Shown piece after piece: positions 47,060 to 54,539 of a stretch of 64,000 nucleotides of DNA. The translations under genes were made by a program, and so were the position numbers. The stretch spans positions 1 to 64,000 of the forward strand of contig CAVWCC010000010.1 of the NCBI GenBank assembly GCA_963753385.1, written 5' to 3'. Position 1 is the first letter of the stretch, and each line of letters starts with the position of its first letter. The stretch is from JALZKA01 sp963753385. GTDB taxonomy: Bacteria > Actinomycetota > Thermoleophilia > Solirubrobacterales > 70-9. The notes under the pieces are model-generated. The model saw only the letters and a program-made list of their open reading frames with translations, had not been told where the DNA came from and ran no database searches.

Positions 47060-47674
47060 CTAAAACTGAATCAGGCCGCGCTCGAGGACGAGCGCCACGG
47101 CCTGTGCCCGCGTGCGGGCGCCGAGCTTTGCCTTCGCGTTCCGCACGTGCGTCTGCACCGTGGCGGGTGACAGCTCGAGCTGCTTTGCGATCTGGGGGTC
47201 GGTTGCGCCCTCGGCGAGAAGGCTGAGCACCTGGAGCTCACGGGCCGAGGGACGGCGGCCGCCTGTCGGTGGTGCCGCGTGCTCCTCGACGTGCCCGGGC
47301 TGGGCGACCTCGCCGGCCGACGGAGCGACCGCGGCCCCGATCGGCGAGAGGACGAGCAGGTGCCGGTCCGGCATCAAGTTCGGCGTCAGCTGGATCTGGA
47401 TCTCGGCGCCGCTCGCGAGCGTGAAGGGCCCGGCGTGACCGCCCGCCTCCGCGAACGCGGTCCATACGTGGCTGAGACGTCCGCGCATCGCCGGCGCCAT
47501 CAGGCTGTCCAGGCGGCGGCCGACGATCTCGTCGCGGCTCAGCCCGATCAGCTCGCATGCCGACTCGTTCGCCTCGGCGCAGCGCCGGCGGTCGTTCACG
47601 ACCAGTGCCGCTTGGAGGCCGGCGGCCGGTCCGCCCGCCAGCGCGCGGTCCTGGACGAGCGCCAGGTTAGCCAC
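47060..47674 (-). CDS. PAS domain - LuxR HTH regulator
   Basis: 204 residues. A PAS fold is indicated by ALVVNDRRRCAEANESACEL and IGLSRDEIVGRRLDSLMAPA. The LuxR HTH is PSARELQVLSLLAEGATDPQ with LSPATVQTHVRNAKAKLGAR. It is a one-component regulator sensing a small ligand or redox state. The GTG start at 47674 overlaps the end of the sugar transferase gene by 8 bp, so it is coupled to exopolysaccharide synthesis genes and may regulate them. Confidence 0.82.
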   Translation of the reverse strand: MANLALVQDRALAGGPAAGLQAALVVNDRRRCAEANESACELIGLSRDEIVGRRLDSLMAPAMRGRLSHVWTAFAEAGGHAGPFTLASGAEIQIQLTPNLMPDRHLLVLSPIGAAVAPSAGEVAQPGHVEEHAAPPTGGRRPSARELQVLSLLAEGATDPQIAKQLELSPATVQTHVRNAKAKLGARTRAQAVALVLERGLIQF

Positions 47675-49106
47675 GGATTTGGTGCTCGTGGAGCTCGCTG
47701 ATGAGGAAGCGCTCGCTCGGCGACCGCAGCGAGCGGTGCGCGTCGCGGAAGGTCTCGAGCGCCGTCTCGGCCAGGATCAGCGTGTCGCCCAGGAGCGAAC
47801 GGTGCTTTACGTAGTAGAGGTCGTGGCAGAGCTTCCAGGCAGTGCCGAGGTCGGAGCCGGCGTATCCGCAGCGAAGCTGGGCCCAGCCCGCGATCCCCGG
47901 CTTCACGAGGTGGCGCCGGGTGTAGTGCGGGAACTGGCGCTCGATCTGGCCGACCAGCTCGGGCCGCTCGGGCCTCGGCCCGACCAGGGTCATCTGGCCC
48001 CGGAGGACGTTCCAGAGTTGCGGCAGTTCGTCGATGTGGGTACGCCGCAGGATCCGACCGATCGGCGTCACCCTGGCGTCGTCGCCGGCGCACCACTGGG
48101 GCTGCCCGTCGGCCTCGGCGTCCACGCGCATCGTCCGGAGCTTCAGGACCTCGAACTCCTTGCCGTTCTCACCGACGCGGCGCTGGCGGTAGATGACCGG
48201 CCCGCGATCGCCGAGCTTGATCCCGATCGCCGCCGCGGCGATCGCCGGAGCGAAGAGGAGCCCGATCCCGATCGCGCCGACGATGTCGAACAGCCGCTTC
48301 GAGATCGGCGAGGTCGCACGGAAGCGCGGATGCATGATGTAGCGGAACCACGCGCCATCGATGGTCCCGATCGGGACGTGCCCCAAGAGCTGCTCGTAGA
48401 GCTGGTTGGCGGCGATCATCTTGACCGGGAGATCGAGACAGAAGTCGGCGACCGTCTCGAACACGGCACGCTCCTCGACCTCGGAGAGATCGTCACCCGG
48501 GGCACACACCAGGAGCTCGATGTCCTGGTCGATCACGATCCCGCGCACCTCGCGAAGGCTCCCGAGCCAGGTCAGGCCGTGTCCGGCTTCTCCCGGGCGA
48601 CCGATCCAGCCGGCGAGACGGTGGTCGTGGACCCCGGCCGCCTCGAACTCGAGCGCCAGCGCCAGCGCGAACGAGCGGTCACCAATCACGGCGATCCGCG
48701 CGCTGGCCACCTCGTCGACCCGGTAGCGGATCCACGCCCCAAGCGCGAGCACCAGCGAGGCACCGACGACGGCGGCCGCCATGTCGGCGAAGCTGATCGC
48801 AACATCGAGCGCGGCCATTGCGAGCACGGCAGCCCCCACTCCGAGGACAGGGGCGACGAGGGCCAGAAGGATTCGCGCCGCCGGCAGCAGGCTGAGCGGG
48901 AACGGCGAGCGCTCCAGGACCTGTCCGGCAGCGAGGACGCAGACGAACACGAACGCGCCCTGGCCGGGAGTGGTGTGGGACCAGACGATGAGGGCGGCGG
49001 TCAGGGCCGGGGCGACGCGAAGCCCGACGAAATCGATCGCGTGGCGCGCGTCGAGCGCGCGGATCCACCGCTTGCGGATGGCCAGCTCGCGACCCTCGGG
49101 GCTCAT
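47667..49106 (-). CDS. Polyprenyl-phosphate sugar-1-phosphate transferase (WcaJ/EpsE type)
   Basis: 479 residues. Four N-terminal helices, a central Rossmann-like domain (IAVIGDRSFALALALEFEAA), and the C-terminal bacterial sugar transferase domain: SKRLFDIVGAIGIGLLFAPA, VIYRQRRVGENGKEFEVLKL, RTHIDELPQLWNVLRGQMTL and VGPRPERPELV. It starts capsule or exopolysaccharide units on undecaprenyl phosphate. The ATG overlaps the stop of the LPFTG gene as ATGA. Which sugar is transferred is unknown. The ligase-like gene at 63270 would be a downstream partner. Confidence 0.9.
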   Translation of the reverse strand: MSPEGRELAIRKRWIRALDARHAIDFVGLRVAPALTAALIVWSHTTPGQGAFVFVCVLAAGQVLERSPFPLSLLPAARILLALVAPVLGVGAAVLAMAALDVAISFADMAAAVVGASLVLALGAWIRYRVDEVASARIAVIGDRSFALALALEFEAAGVHDHRLAGWIGRPGEAGHGLTWLGSLREVRGIVIDQDIELLVCAPGDDLSEVEERAVFETVADFCLDLPVKMIAANQLYEQLLGHVPIGTIDGAWFRYIMHPRFRATSPISKRLFDIVGAIGIGLLFAPAIAAAAIGIKLGDRGPVIYRQRRVGENGKEFEVLKLRTMRVDAEADGQPQWCAGDDARVTPIGRILRRTHIDELPQLWNVLRGQMTLVGPRPERPELVGQIERQFPHYTRRHLVKPGIAGWAQLRCGYAGSDLGTAWKLCHDLYYVKHRSLLGDTLILAETALETFRDAHRSLRSPSERFLISELHEHQIRG

Positions 49107-49438
49107 TCGGTTGCGCCCCGCGAGTGACTGAAGCGGCGGAGCGCGACCCCCGCGCCCAGCAGGCCCGCTGCGGCGACGAGGCTGAGCGTCAGGTCGAGGC
49201 CTGTGAACGGCAGGTCACTGGACGGATCGCCGGTGCCGGGATCCTCGCCCGAGCCGCTGCCGGTCAGGATCTGGGTGTGCGGGCAGTACTGGTCGCCCGT
49301 GGGCCCAGCGCAGTCCTGCCCCTGCGCGGCGGCAGCCGCCGCCGGGAACACGAGCGCGAGCGCGACGAGCAGGACCGCGGCAAAACCGCGGGCCCCCGTT
49401 GAAAGTGCAGTCGTTCGATGCTTCTTGATCTCGTTCAC
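49103..49438 (-). CDS. Second small sortase-anchored surface protein (LPFTG)
   Basis: 111 residues from the GTG at 49438. Signal peptide GFAAVLLVALALVFPAAAAAA, then an extracellular stretch with DCAGPTGDQYCPHTQ, a Gly/Ser/Asp linker (GSGSGEDPGTGDPSSD), LPFTG, a hydrophobic helix and a basic tail. The two cysteines around GPTGDQY could form a disulfide. GPT(A/G)DQY and LPFTG are shared with the gene at 38151. Translation is coupled to the sugar transferase by ATGA. A hairpin lies at once upstream of the start. Confidence 0.82.
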   Translation of the reverse strand: MNEIKKHRTTALSTGARGFAAVLLVALALVFPAAAAAAQGQDCAGPTGDQYCPHTQILTGSGSGEDPGTGDPSSDLPFTGLDLTLSLVAAAGLLGAGVALRRFSHSRGATE

Positions 49439-49444
49439 CCCCCT

Positions 49445-49466
49445 GGCCGCCCAGTCCTGGGCGGCC
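49445..49466 (-). promoter_or_regulatory. Palindrome abutting the LPFTG start codon
   Basis: GGCCGCCCAG-TC-CTGGGCGGCC, a perfect 10-bp inverted repeat, ends 7 bp before the GTG at 49438. The bases between it and the GTG are the Shine-Dalgarno-like AGGGGG. It could be an operator, or an RNA hairpin that limits translation of the LPFTG-sugar transferase unit. Confidence 0.55.
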
Positions 49467-49657
49467 CCTAGTCTGACCGGGCGACCTGATGGCGATTGCC
49501 GGTCGAGGACACTGATGCTTTTTCGGAGGATGCGGCCTGGCTGCCTGCAATGCAAGCTGCACGCGCAAGGTTCTACGCAGGAACCGGGTACCGCATTACC
49601 GCATATCGGGGACTTGCTAGTCTCGCCACCAGTTCCCTTCCTTACGGGGGCTGAAGG

Positions 49658-50458
49658 GTGCATGTCTTGGCCGGATCCGAAGTAAAAGGGGCGTCTGGGG
49701 GCCGCTCGTCAGGCTCGCGGCCTCTGAGCGCCCGCGAGCGCGAGGTGCTGGGGATGCTCGCCGAGGGGCTGAGCGGCGCTGCCATCGCCGAGCGCCTGGT
49801 GCTCTCCCCCGAGACCGTCCGCACGCACGTCCGCAACGCAATGGACAAGCTCGGCGCCTCGACCAGGTCACAGGCCGTCGCCCTCGCGCTCGAGGACGGG
49901 CAGATCGGCGAGGGCGGCGCACAACCGACACCAACGACGACGGGGCGCCCGCCGACGGCACCGGCCCCCCCGCCTCCGGCCACGCCGACCGCGACCCTCA
50001 CCGCGCTGCTCTCGGGCGTCGCCGCGCTCGCCGACGTCGACGCGGCCACGATCTACTTCGCACAGGAGGGGGGCCTGGCGCTCAGCCTTGGCGCACACGC
50101 GTCCAGTGCGCCGACCCCGACCCCGGCGCCCAAGCACGAGCTGACGCTCGGCGAGGGCAGCATCGGCCGCGTGGCGCTCGAGCGGCGCGCGCGGTTGGTC
50201 TCGGCACCGCAGTCCGACGACCATCCGAGCGGCGAGCCGATGCTGGTGACGCCGATGGTGAGCGGTGGCCGGCTGAACGGGATCCTCTGCCTCGAGGTCC
50301 GCTCGTCGCGCCCGACGAGCAGACGCGAGCTGCTGCTGCTCGAAGCGTTCGGGAACCGCGTGGCCGAAATCCTCGCCGGCGGGGGTGACCTGACGCCCGC
50401 GCTGCGCTCGGCGCTTCAGCGCTTCCGCGCCTCCTGGACCGGCACGCTCGAGGGCTGA
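49658..50458 (+). CDS. LuxR HTH - GAF domain regulator
   Basis: 266 residues with the DNA-binding part first: LSAREREVLGMLAEGLSGAA and LSPETVRTHVRNAMDKLGAS at residues 25-85. A Pro/Thr-rich linker (PTPTTTGRPPTAPAPPPPAT) leads to a GAF-like domain (SGVAALADVDAATIYFAQEG, GSIGRVALERRARLVSAP, MVSGGRLNGILCLEVRS). The usual order is sensor then HTH, so this is inverted. GTG start at 49658. It is divergent from the LPFTG-sugar transferase-PAS-LuxR unit and may regulate it. Confidence 0.8.
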   Translation: MHVLAGSEVKGASGGRSSGSRPLSAREREVLGMLAEGLSGAAIAERLVLSPETVRTHVRNAMDKLGASTRSQAVALALEDGQIGEGGAQPTPTTTGRPPTAPAPPPPATPTATLTALLSGVAALADVDAATIYFAQEGGLALSLGAHASSAPTPTPAPKHELTLGEGSIGRVALERRARLVSAPQSDDHPSGEPMLVTPMVSGGRLNGILCLEVRSSRPTSRRELLLLEAFGNRVAEILAGGGDLTPALRSALQRFRASWTGTLEG

Positions 50459-50460
50459 GC

Positions 50461-50832
50461 CTAAGCGGAAGCCGAGGCCTCGCCCTCGGCGAGCGCCTCG
50501 TCCCGGCTCGCGACCAGGTCGCCGACGCTCGCGATGTCGCAGAGCTCGAGGACCCGGCGCACCCCGGAGCCGTGCGGCACCACGACGCTGAACGCCTGCC
50601 GGCGGGACGAGAGCCGGCGCGCCAACTCGAACAGGAGCTCGACGCCGGTGCTGTCGATGTAGGCGGTCTGACTGAGGTCGATGATCAGCGCCCGCGCGGT
50701 GGTGGGCATGTGCTCGGCGACGGCTCGCTGCACCTCTGCCGCGTTCGAGCCGTCGATCTCGCCTGCGACGGATGCGATCACCGTCTCGGCGCCGACCTCG
50801 TCGAAGCTCACCTCTGCCAACCGATCTCGCAT
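50461..50832 (-). CDS. STAS-domain anti-anti-sigma factor
   Basis: 123 residues of the SpoIIAA/RsbV fold. ALIIDLSQTAYIDSTGVELL carries the phosphorylatable Ser in DSTG. In partner switching the unphosphorylated form binds an anti-sigma kinase and frees a sigma factor. The ATG at 50832 (MRDRLAEVSFDE) is used; an upstream start at 50877 is unlikely. The SpoIIE-kinase fusion gene lies 70 bp upstream on the same strand, a matching partner. Confidence 0.88.
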   Translation of the reverse strand: MRDRLAEVSFDEVGAETVIASVAGEIDGSNAAEVQRAVAEHMPTTARALIIDLSQTAYIDSTGVELLFELARRLSSRRQAFSVVVPHGSGVRRVLELCDIASVGDLVASRDEALAEGEASASA

Positions 50833-50902
50833 CAGCAACCCCCTGACATCGAACACATACAGTCGCCACTCTGGCAAACCTGGTTTCGCGACAAGTCGCT
50901 CA

Positions 50903-52141
50903 TCAGACGACTACCCCACTGGCCCGGCGCCGCATCCGAACCGTAGTACCTGCGATCCCCCGGTCGATCTCGAGTGAATCGGTCAGCTGCTCGATGAGGG
51001 CGAGGCCGCGCCCGCCCTGGCCGCCGCGCGGCGGGCGCCAGGCCCCGAAGTCGGAGACCTCGATCGAGAGCTCGTCGCCCTCGCGGCTCGCCCGCACCGC
51101 GAAGTGGGCCTCCCCGGGCGGGTAGGCGTGGGTGATCGCGTTCGAGCACGCTTCGCCGCAGGCGACCTGAATCTCATAGGCGTCGGCATCGCCGACACCG
51201 CTCGCGCGGAGCCAGCGCCCGAGCGCGCGGCGGACCGCGACCAGCGAGCCCGGCTCGGCGCGCAGGACCAGATCGAGCGTGGCGGGCGGAGCGTCCAGGC
51301 GGGCGACGAGGAGCGCGACGTCGTCGTGCGCGTGCCCGTCCGCCAGCGCCCGGTCGAGGAGCCGGCGGCAGGCTTCGTCGGGATCATCCGGCAACTCGGG
51401 GCCCACGTCGCTCAGGATCTCCATCCCGCGGTCGAGCGAGCGGTCCGAGCCCTCGACGAGCCCGTCCGTGTAGAGCACCAGGGCGCTGCCGGCCGGCAGC
51501 GCGAGCACCGTCTCCTCGTAGCTCGGGAAGTGGGTCGCGCCGAGCGGGTTCCCGGGCGGTCCCTCGGCGAACGTCGGCACCCCGTCGCCGTTCACGATCA
51601 GCGGCGGCGGGTGCCCGGCGCTGGCGAGGCGAACGGTCTCGGCGTCCGGGTCGACGATCGCAAGCAGGAGCGTCGCGGTGCAGCGCTTCTCGAGCTCCTC
51701 CACGAAGCCGTTCATCCGCTCGAGCACGAGCGACGGGCGCAGCCCCTCGAGCGCGTAGGCGCGGACCGCGCTCTGGAGGTGCGCCATCCGGGCAGCGGCC
51801 TCGATCCCACGCCCGACGACGTCCCCCATCACCAGCGCCAGGCGGCCGTCGCGAAGCGGGATCGCGTCGTACCAGTCGCCGCCGATCCGGGCTTCGCCGC
51901 TGCCCGGGAGGTAGCGCGCCGCGAGGCGCAGCCCGGGGAGCTCGGGAAGCTGCTGGCGGAGCAGGCTACGCTGCAGCGTCTCCGCGGTGGAGCGCTCGAC
52001 CTCGACCTCTTCGGCGGCCCGTCGCAGCCCTTCCAGCGCAGCCCCGAGAATCGCGTCGCCGCCAGGATCGGCCGCAGCGCCCCCTCCCGGATCCGCGGGC
52101 GCCGGGTCTCGCTCGCGCGGTCTCAGGCCGTGATCTTCCAC
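50903..52141 (-). CDS. SpoIIE-type phosphatase fused to an anti-sigma (RsbW-like) kinase domain
   Basis: 412 residues. A helical linker with TAETLQRSLLRQQLPELPGL precedes the PP2C/SpoIIE domain: SGEARIGGDWYDAIPLRDGR, LALVMGDVVGRGIEAAARMA, VLYTDGLVEGSDRSLDRGME and DDVALLVARLD give the metal-binding aspartates. The last 130 residues form an HATPase domain: VACGEACSNAITHAYPPGEA and DFGAWRPPRGGQGGRGLALI. One protein thus carries both the activating phosphatase and the anti-sigma kinase activity of a partner-switching module; the STAS protein is encoded next. No sigma factor gene is in the window. Confidence 0.88.
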   Translation of the reverse strand: MEDHGLRPRERDPAPADPGGGAAADPGGDAILGAALEGLRRAAEEVEVERSTAETLQRSLLRQQLPELPGLRLAARYLPGSGEARIGGDWYDAIPLRDGRLALVMGDVVGRGIEAAARMAHLQSAVRAYALEGLRPSLVLERMNGFVEELEKRCTATLLLAIVDPDAETVRLASAGHPPPLIVNGDGVPTFAEGPPGNPLGATHFPSYEETVLALPAGSALVLYTDGLVEGSDRSLDRGMEILSDVGPELPDDPDEACRRLLDRALADGHAHDDVALLVARLDAPPATLDLVLRAEPGSLVAVRRALGRWLRASGVGDADAYEIQVACGEACSNAITHAYPPGEAHFAVRASREGDELSIEVSDFGAWRPPRGGQGGRGLALIEQLTDSLEIDRGIAGTTVRMRRRASGVVV

Positions 52142-52150
52142 GTTCGAACG
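52141..52150. promoter_or_regulatory. CGTTCGAACG palindrome overlapping a GTG start
   Basis: The last base of the 10-bp palindrome (minus strand) is the first base of the GTG of the SpoIIE-kinase gene. The same palindrome in the same position occurs at 58464-58473 before the Rpf-like gene. Confidence 0.5.
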
Positions 52151-52215
52151 AGTGTAGATCAGCGCAGCGGCGTCAACGCGACTCCGGCCGACGCTTGGAC
52201 TAGCGTTGTCACACC

Positions 52216-53166
52216 GTGCACGGACAATCACCGGCTGCCGAGATCGCCCGGTCGCCGGCCGCGTGGGAGCGCCTCGCCAAGGAATGGCTTGTCGAGGTGA
52301 TCGAGCGGACCCCGCTGGCCGACGTCTCGGAGCTGCCCCTGGGCTGGATGGCTCAGGAGGCTCCGCCGCTGATCGCGGAGATCCTGGGGCAGCTCACCGA
52401 CCCGGGCTCCGCGCGCGAGCTGGTGCTGACGCCGGCCGCACGCGAGCGCGCAGCATCGCTCGCCGCCGAGCTCGGCGCGAGCGGCGCCGAGCGGCTGCCG
52501 CGCGAGCTGGCCGCGCTCCAGTCGCTCTTGATACAGGCGCTCGGCCGCGAGATCCCGGAGCGAAGCCGCGGCGAGTTCGCCGCCGCCGTCGGCCGCCTTG
52601 CAGAGGTCTTCGGCGCCGTCCAGTCCGCCGCTCTCGAATCGCTGGTGCGCGACCGGTCGGGCCAGGCCGCCAAGGACCCCGAGACCGGTCTGCCCGGCCC
52701 CGCGGAGCTCAACGAGTGGCTCCGCATCCTGCTCTCGGAGCATCGGCGCACCGGGGCGCCGGTCAGCGTCGCGCACCTGGAGCTCGAGGGCGTGGAGCGC
52801 ATCTCGGCGGGCTACGGCGGGGACGCGGCGTGGCGCATGGTCGCCGCGGTGGCGGCGATCGTCAGCGGCCAGCTCGCGGGACAGGAGCGGGCGTTCCGGA
52901 TCGGCAACGGCCAGCTCGTGGTGCTCGCGCCGAGCCGCGAGCCCCGCGAGCTCGTCGAACTCGGGGTCAGGCTCGCGGAGATCGTCGAGGGCTCGCAGTC
53001 CGAACAGGGCCCGCGGGTTTCCATAAACATGGGGATTTCGGCCTGCCCCGAACACGGGGACTCGGCCGAGGCGCTACTCGAAGCGGCCGAGGAAGCCGCC
53101 TGGGGAGCCAGGGCGGCCGGCGAGGTCGTCCAGATCGCGCGCGCAGCTTCTTTGCAAGATCGCTGA
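52216..53166 (+). CDS. GGDEF-like protein with degenerate active site
   Basis: 316 residues. The N-terminal 150 residues are helical with no recognised domain. The C-terminal half follows the diguanylate cyclase fold: DPETGLPGPAELNEWLRILL, VAHLELEGVERISAGYGGDA, then RIGNGQLVVLAPS where an active enzyme has RxGGDEFxxL. The GGDEF motif is thus GNGQL-like, which should abolish c-di-GMP synthesis, leaving a binding or scaffold role. GTG start at 52216. Its stop lies within a large inverted repeat that precedes the MerR gene. Confidence 0.7.
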   Translation: MHGQSPAAEIARSPAAWERLAKEWLVEVIERTPLADVSELPLGWMAQEAPPLIAEILGQLTDPGSARELVLTPAARERAASLAAELGASGAERLPRELAALQSLLIQALGREIPERSRGEFAAAVGRLAEVFGAVQSAALESLVRDRSGQAAKDPETGLPGPAELNEWLRILLSEHRRTGAPVSVAHLELEGVERISAGYGGDAAWRMVAAVAAIVSGQLAGQERAFRIGNGQLVVLAPSREPRELVELGVRLAEIVEGSQSEQGPRVSINMGISACPEHGDSAEALLEAAEEAAWGARAAGEVVQIARAASLQDR

Positions 53167-53180
53167 CAGCGACTTGCAAA
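53151..53180. promoter_or_regulatory. Imperfect palindrome with TTGCAAG/CTTGCAA arms
   Basis: TTTGCAAG-A-TCGCTG, centre A, CAGCGA-CTTGCAAA: two arms of 14 bp with one bulged A. It overlaps the stop codon of the GGDEF-like gene and lies 40 bp before the MerR start, in a plausible promoter for that regulator. CTTGC-type elements recur at 53213 and 56074-56121. Confidence 0.6.
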
Positions 53181-53219
53181 AGTCGCCGAAATCCGGGAAA
53201 AACCCGCTGTGATCTTGCG

Positions 53220-54044
53220 ATGACGGGGATTCGCACGGCCGCCGCGGCCGAGATGCTGGGCGTCAGCCCCTCCACCCTGCGCACCTGGGAGCGCCGGCTC
53301 GGCTACCCGCAGCCGGCTCGCACCCCGGGCAACCACCGCCAGTACGAGCTCGACGAGATCGAGGCGCTCCGCGACGCGCTCCGCGAGACGCACAACATCT
53401 CCTCCGCGGTCGAGATCGCGCAGCGCCGTGGCCGCGGCCCCGCGTCCCCCGCCAGGCTCCTGGCCGCGTTCGACCGCTTCGATGAGGGCTCCGCGGACCG
53501 GGAGCTCGAGGAGAGCCTCGCCGTGCGGACGCTGGAGCGCACGCTCGAAGAAGTGCTCCTCCCCGCGCTCGAGATGGCCGCCGGCCGCAGCGGCGGCGAG
53601 GCCGAGCTCGAGTACGCGTGCCGCTGGGCCACCGGCTGGCTGCACGGGGCACGCAGGCTCGCGCCGCCCGCCTCGCGCCCCGAGGGCGTGCTGCTGCTCG
53701 ACTCCGGCCCCGCGCTGGACCTCGAGGCCGTGCACGCCCAGGCGCTCGAGCTCTGCCTCCGGCGCACCGGTCTGCGCGTCCTGCTGCTCTCGGCGGACCT
53801 CGCCGAACGGCGCTACGGCGCCGCGCTCCGCGCGCTCGAGCCAAGCGCCGTCGTGCTCTGCGGCGCCGAGGCCCGCCTCGACGTGCTCGGCGAACCACTC
53901 CGCCGGGCTCTCCGTGCCGGTGGCGCCGACGCCTTCGCCTACCGCGCGGCCCGCCTCGTCGGCGGCCGCGAGGGGATGCCGCAGCTCGGGACCCGCCCGA
54001 GCGAGGCGGCGCAGCGCCTTCTGGGCGCCCTCGAAACTTCCTGA
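53220..54044 (+). CDS. MerR-family regulator with B12-binding-like C-terminal domain
   Basis: 274 residues. N-terminal MerR HTH: RTAAAAEMLGVSPSTLRTWE and RTPGNHRQYELDEIEALRDA. The following helical part (TLEEVLLPALEMAAGRSGGE) and the Rossmann-like C-terminal half (GVLLLDSGPALDLEAVHAQA, LRVLLLSADLAERRYGAALR) resemble LitR/CarH proteins, which bind cobalamin to sense light. The His of the cobalamin motif is not visible, so a different ligand or none is likely. ATG at 53220. It probably acts on the nearby palindromes. Confidence 0.75.
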   Translation: MTGIRTAAAAEMLGVSPSTLRTWERRLGYPQPARTPGNHRQYELDEIEALRDALRETHNISSAVEIAQRRGRGPASPARLLAAFDRFDEGSADRELEESLAVRTLERTLEEVLLPALEMAAGRSGGEAELEYACRWATGWLHGARRLAPPASRPEGVLLLDSGPALDLEAVHAQALELCLRRTGLRVLLLSADLAERRYGAALRALEPSAVVLCGAEARLDVLGEPLRRALRAGGADAFAYRAARLVGGREGMPQLGTRPSEAAQRLLGALETS

Positions 54045-54081
54045 TTTCCAGGGGAGATCCCGTGCAACCTGCGCGGCCGTT

Positions 54082-54105
54082 GCAGGTTTCGGGATCGAAA
54101 CCTGC
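54082..54105. promoter_or_regulatory. Hairpin with ACCTGC/GCAGGT arms after the MerR gene
   Basis: GCAGGTTTCG-GGAT-CGAAACCTGC, a perfect 10-bp stem. A further ACCTGC at 54067-54072 could pair alternatively with the same GCAGGT. No T-run follows. It may be a terminator for the MerR gene or an operator for the next gene. Confidence 0.5.
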
Positions 54106-54152
54106 GCATCGCTTGTGCCTGGCCCCCTACGGGCTTGCATACCTCACCTCGT

Positions 54153-54168
54153 TACCTGAAGTTAGGTA
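54153..54168. promoter_or_regulatory. Candidate MerR-type operator upstream of the BldC-like gene
   Basis: TACCT-GAAGTT-AGGTA, a dyad with the ACCT/AGGT halves common in MerR-family operators, about 60 bp before the ATG at 54229. The neighbouring MerR or BldC-like protein is a plausible binder. Confidence 0.45.
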
Positions 54169-54228
54169 GCTGTAACCGCAGGTTCTGGCCGCTTTTCGCG
54201 GCTTTCTCAACGAAAGACAGGTACGGGG

Positions 54229-54504
54229 ATGGAGAGCAACACCAACAGCAACACGACCCTGGCGCCCAACGCCCGGCTCCTCAACGTGGGCCAGGCCGCC
54301 GAGTACCTCGGCGTGAGCGCCGCCTCGCTTCGCAAGTGGTCGAACGACGGCCTCGTCGCGACCTACCGGACACCGGGTGGGCAGCGCCGTTATGCCCGTG
54401 ACGACCTCGATCGCTTCATCGACTCGATGCGCGAGACGGGCGCCACCGAGCACCCGGTCCCGCGCCTCGGGCGCGGCGGCAGCGTCTCGATGCTCCGCGA
54501 CTGA
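54229..54504 (+). CDS. BldC/excisionase-like small DNA-binding protein
   Basis: 91 residues. The MerR-like HTH (HTH_17) reads LLNVGQAAEYLGVSAASLRK and TYRTPGGQRRYARDDLDRFI, the pattern shared by BldC-type regulators and phage excisionases. The polar N-terminus (MESNTNSNTTLAPNA) and a short C-terminal tail are poorly conserved. As no phage genes are nearby, a BldC-like developmental or stress regulator is more likely. It lies 36 bp upstream of the HD-GYP gene, probably in one transcript. Confidence 0.8.
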   Translation: MESNTNSNTTLAPNARLLNVGQAAEYLGVSAASLRKWSNDGLVATYRTPGGQRRYARDDLDRFIDSMRETGATEHPVPRLGRGGSVSMLRD

Positions 54505-54539
54505 GACCGCACCGGAGCTAAGCCCCTCACGAGGCGCCC

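Noticed and set aside
54229..54504. Phage excisionase
   Set aside because: The HTH fits, but no integrase or phage gene is near; a BldC-like regulator is more likely.
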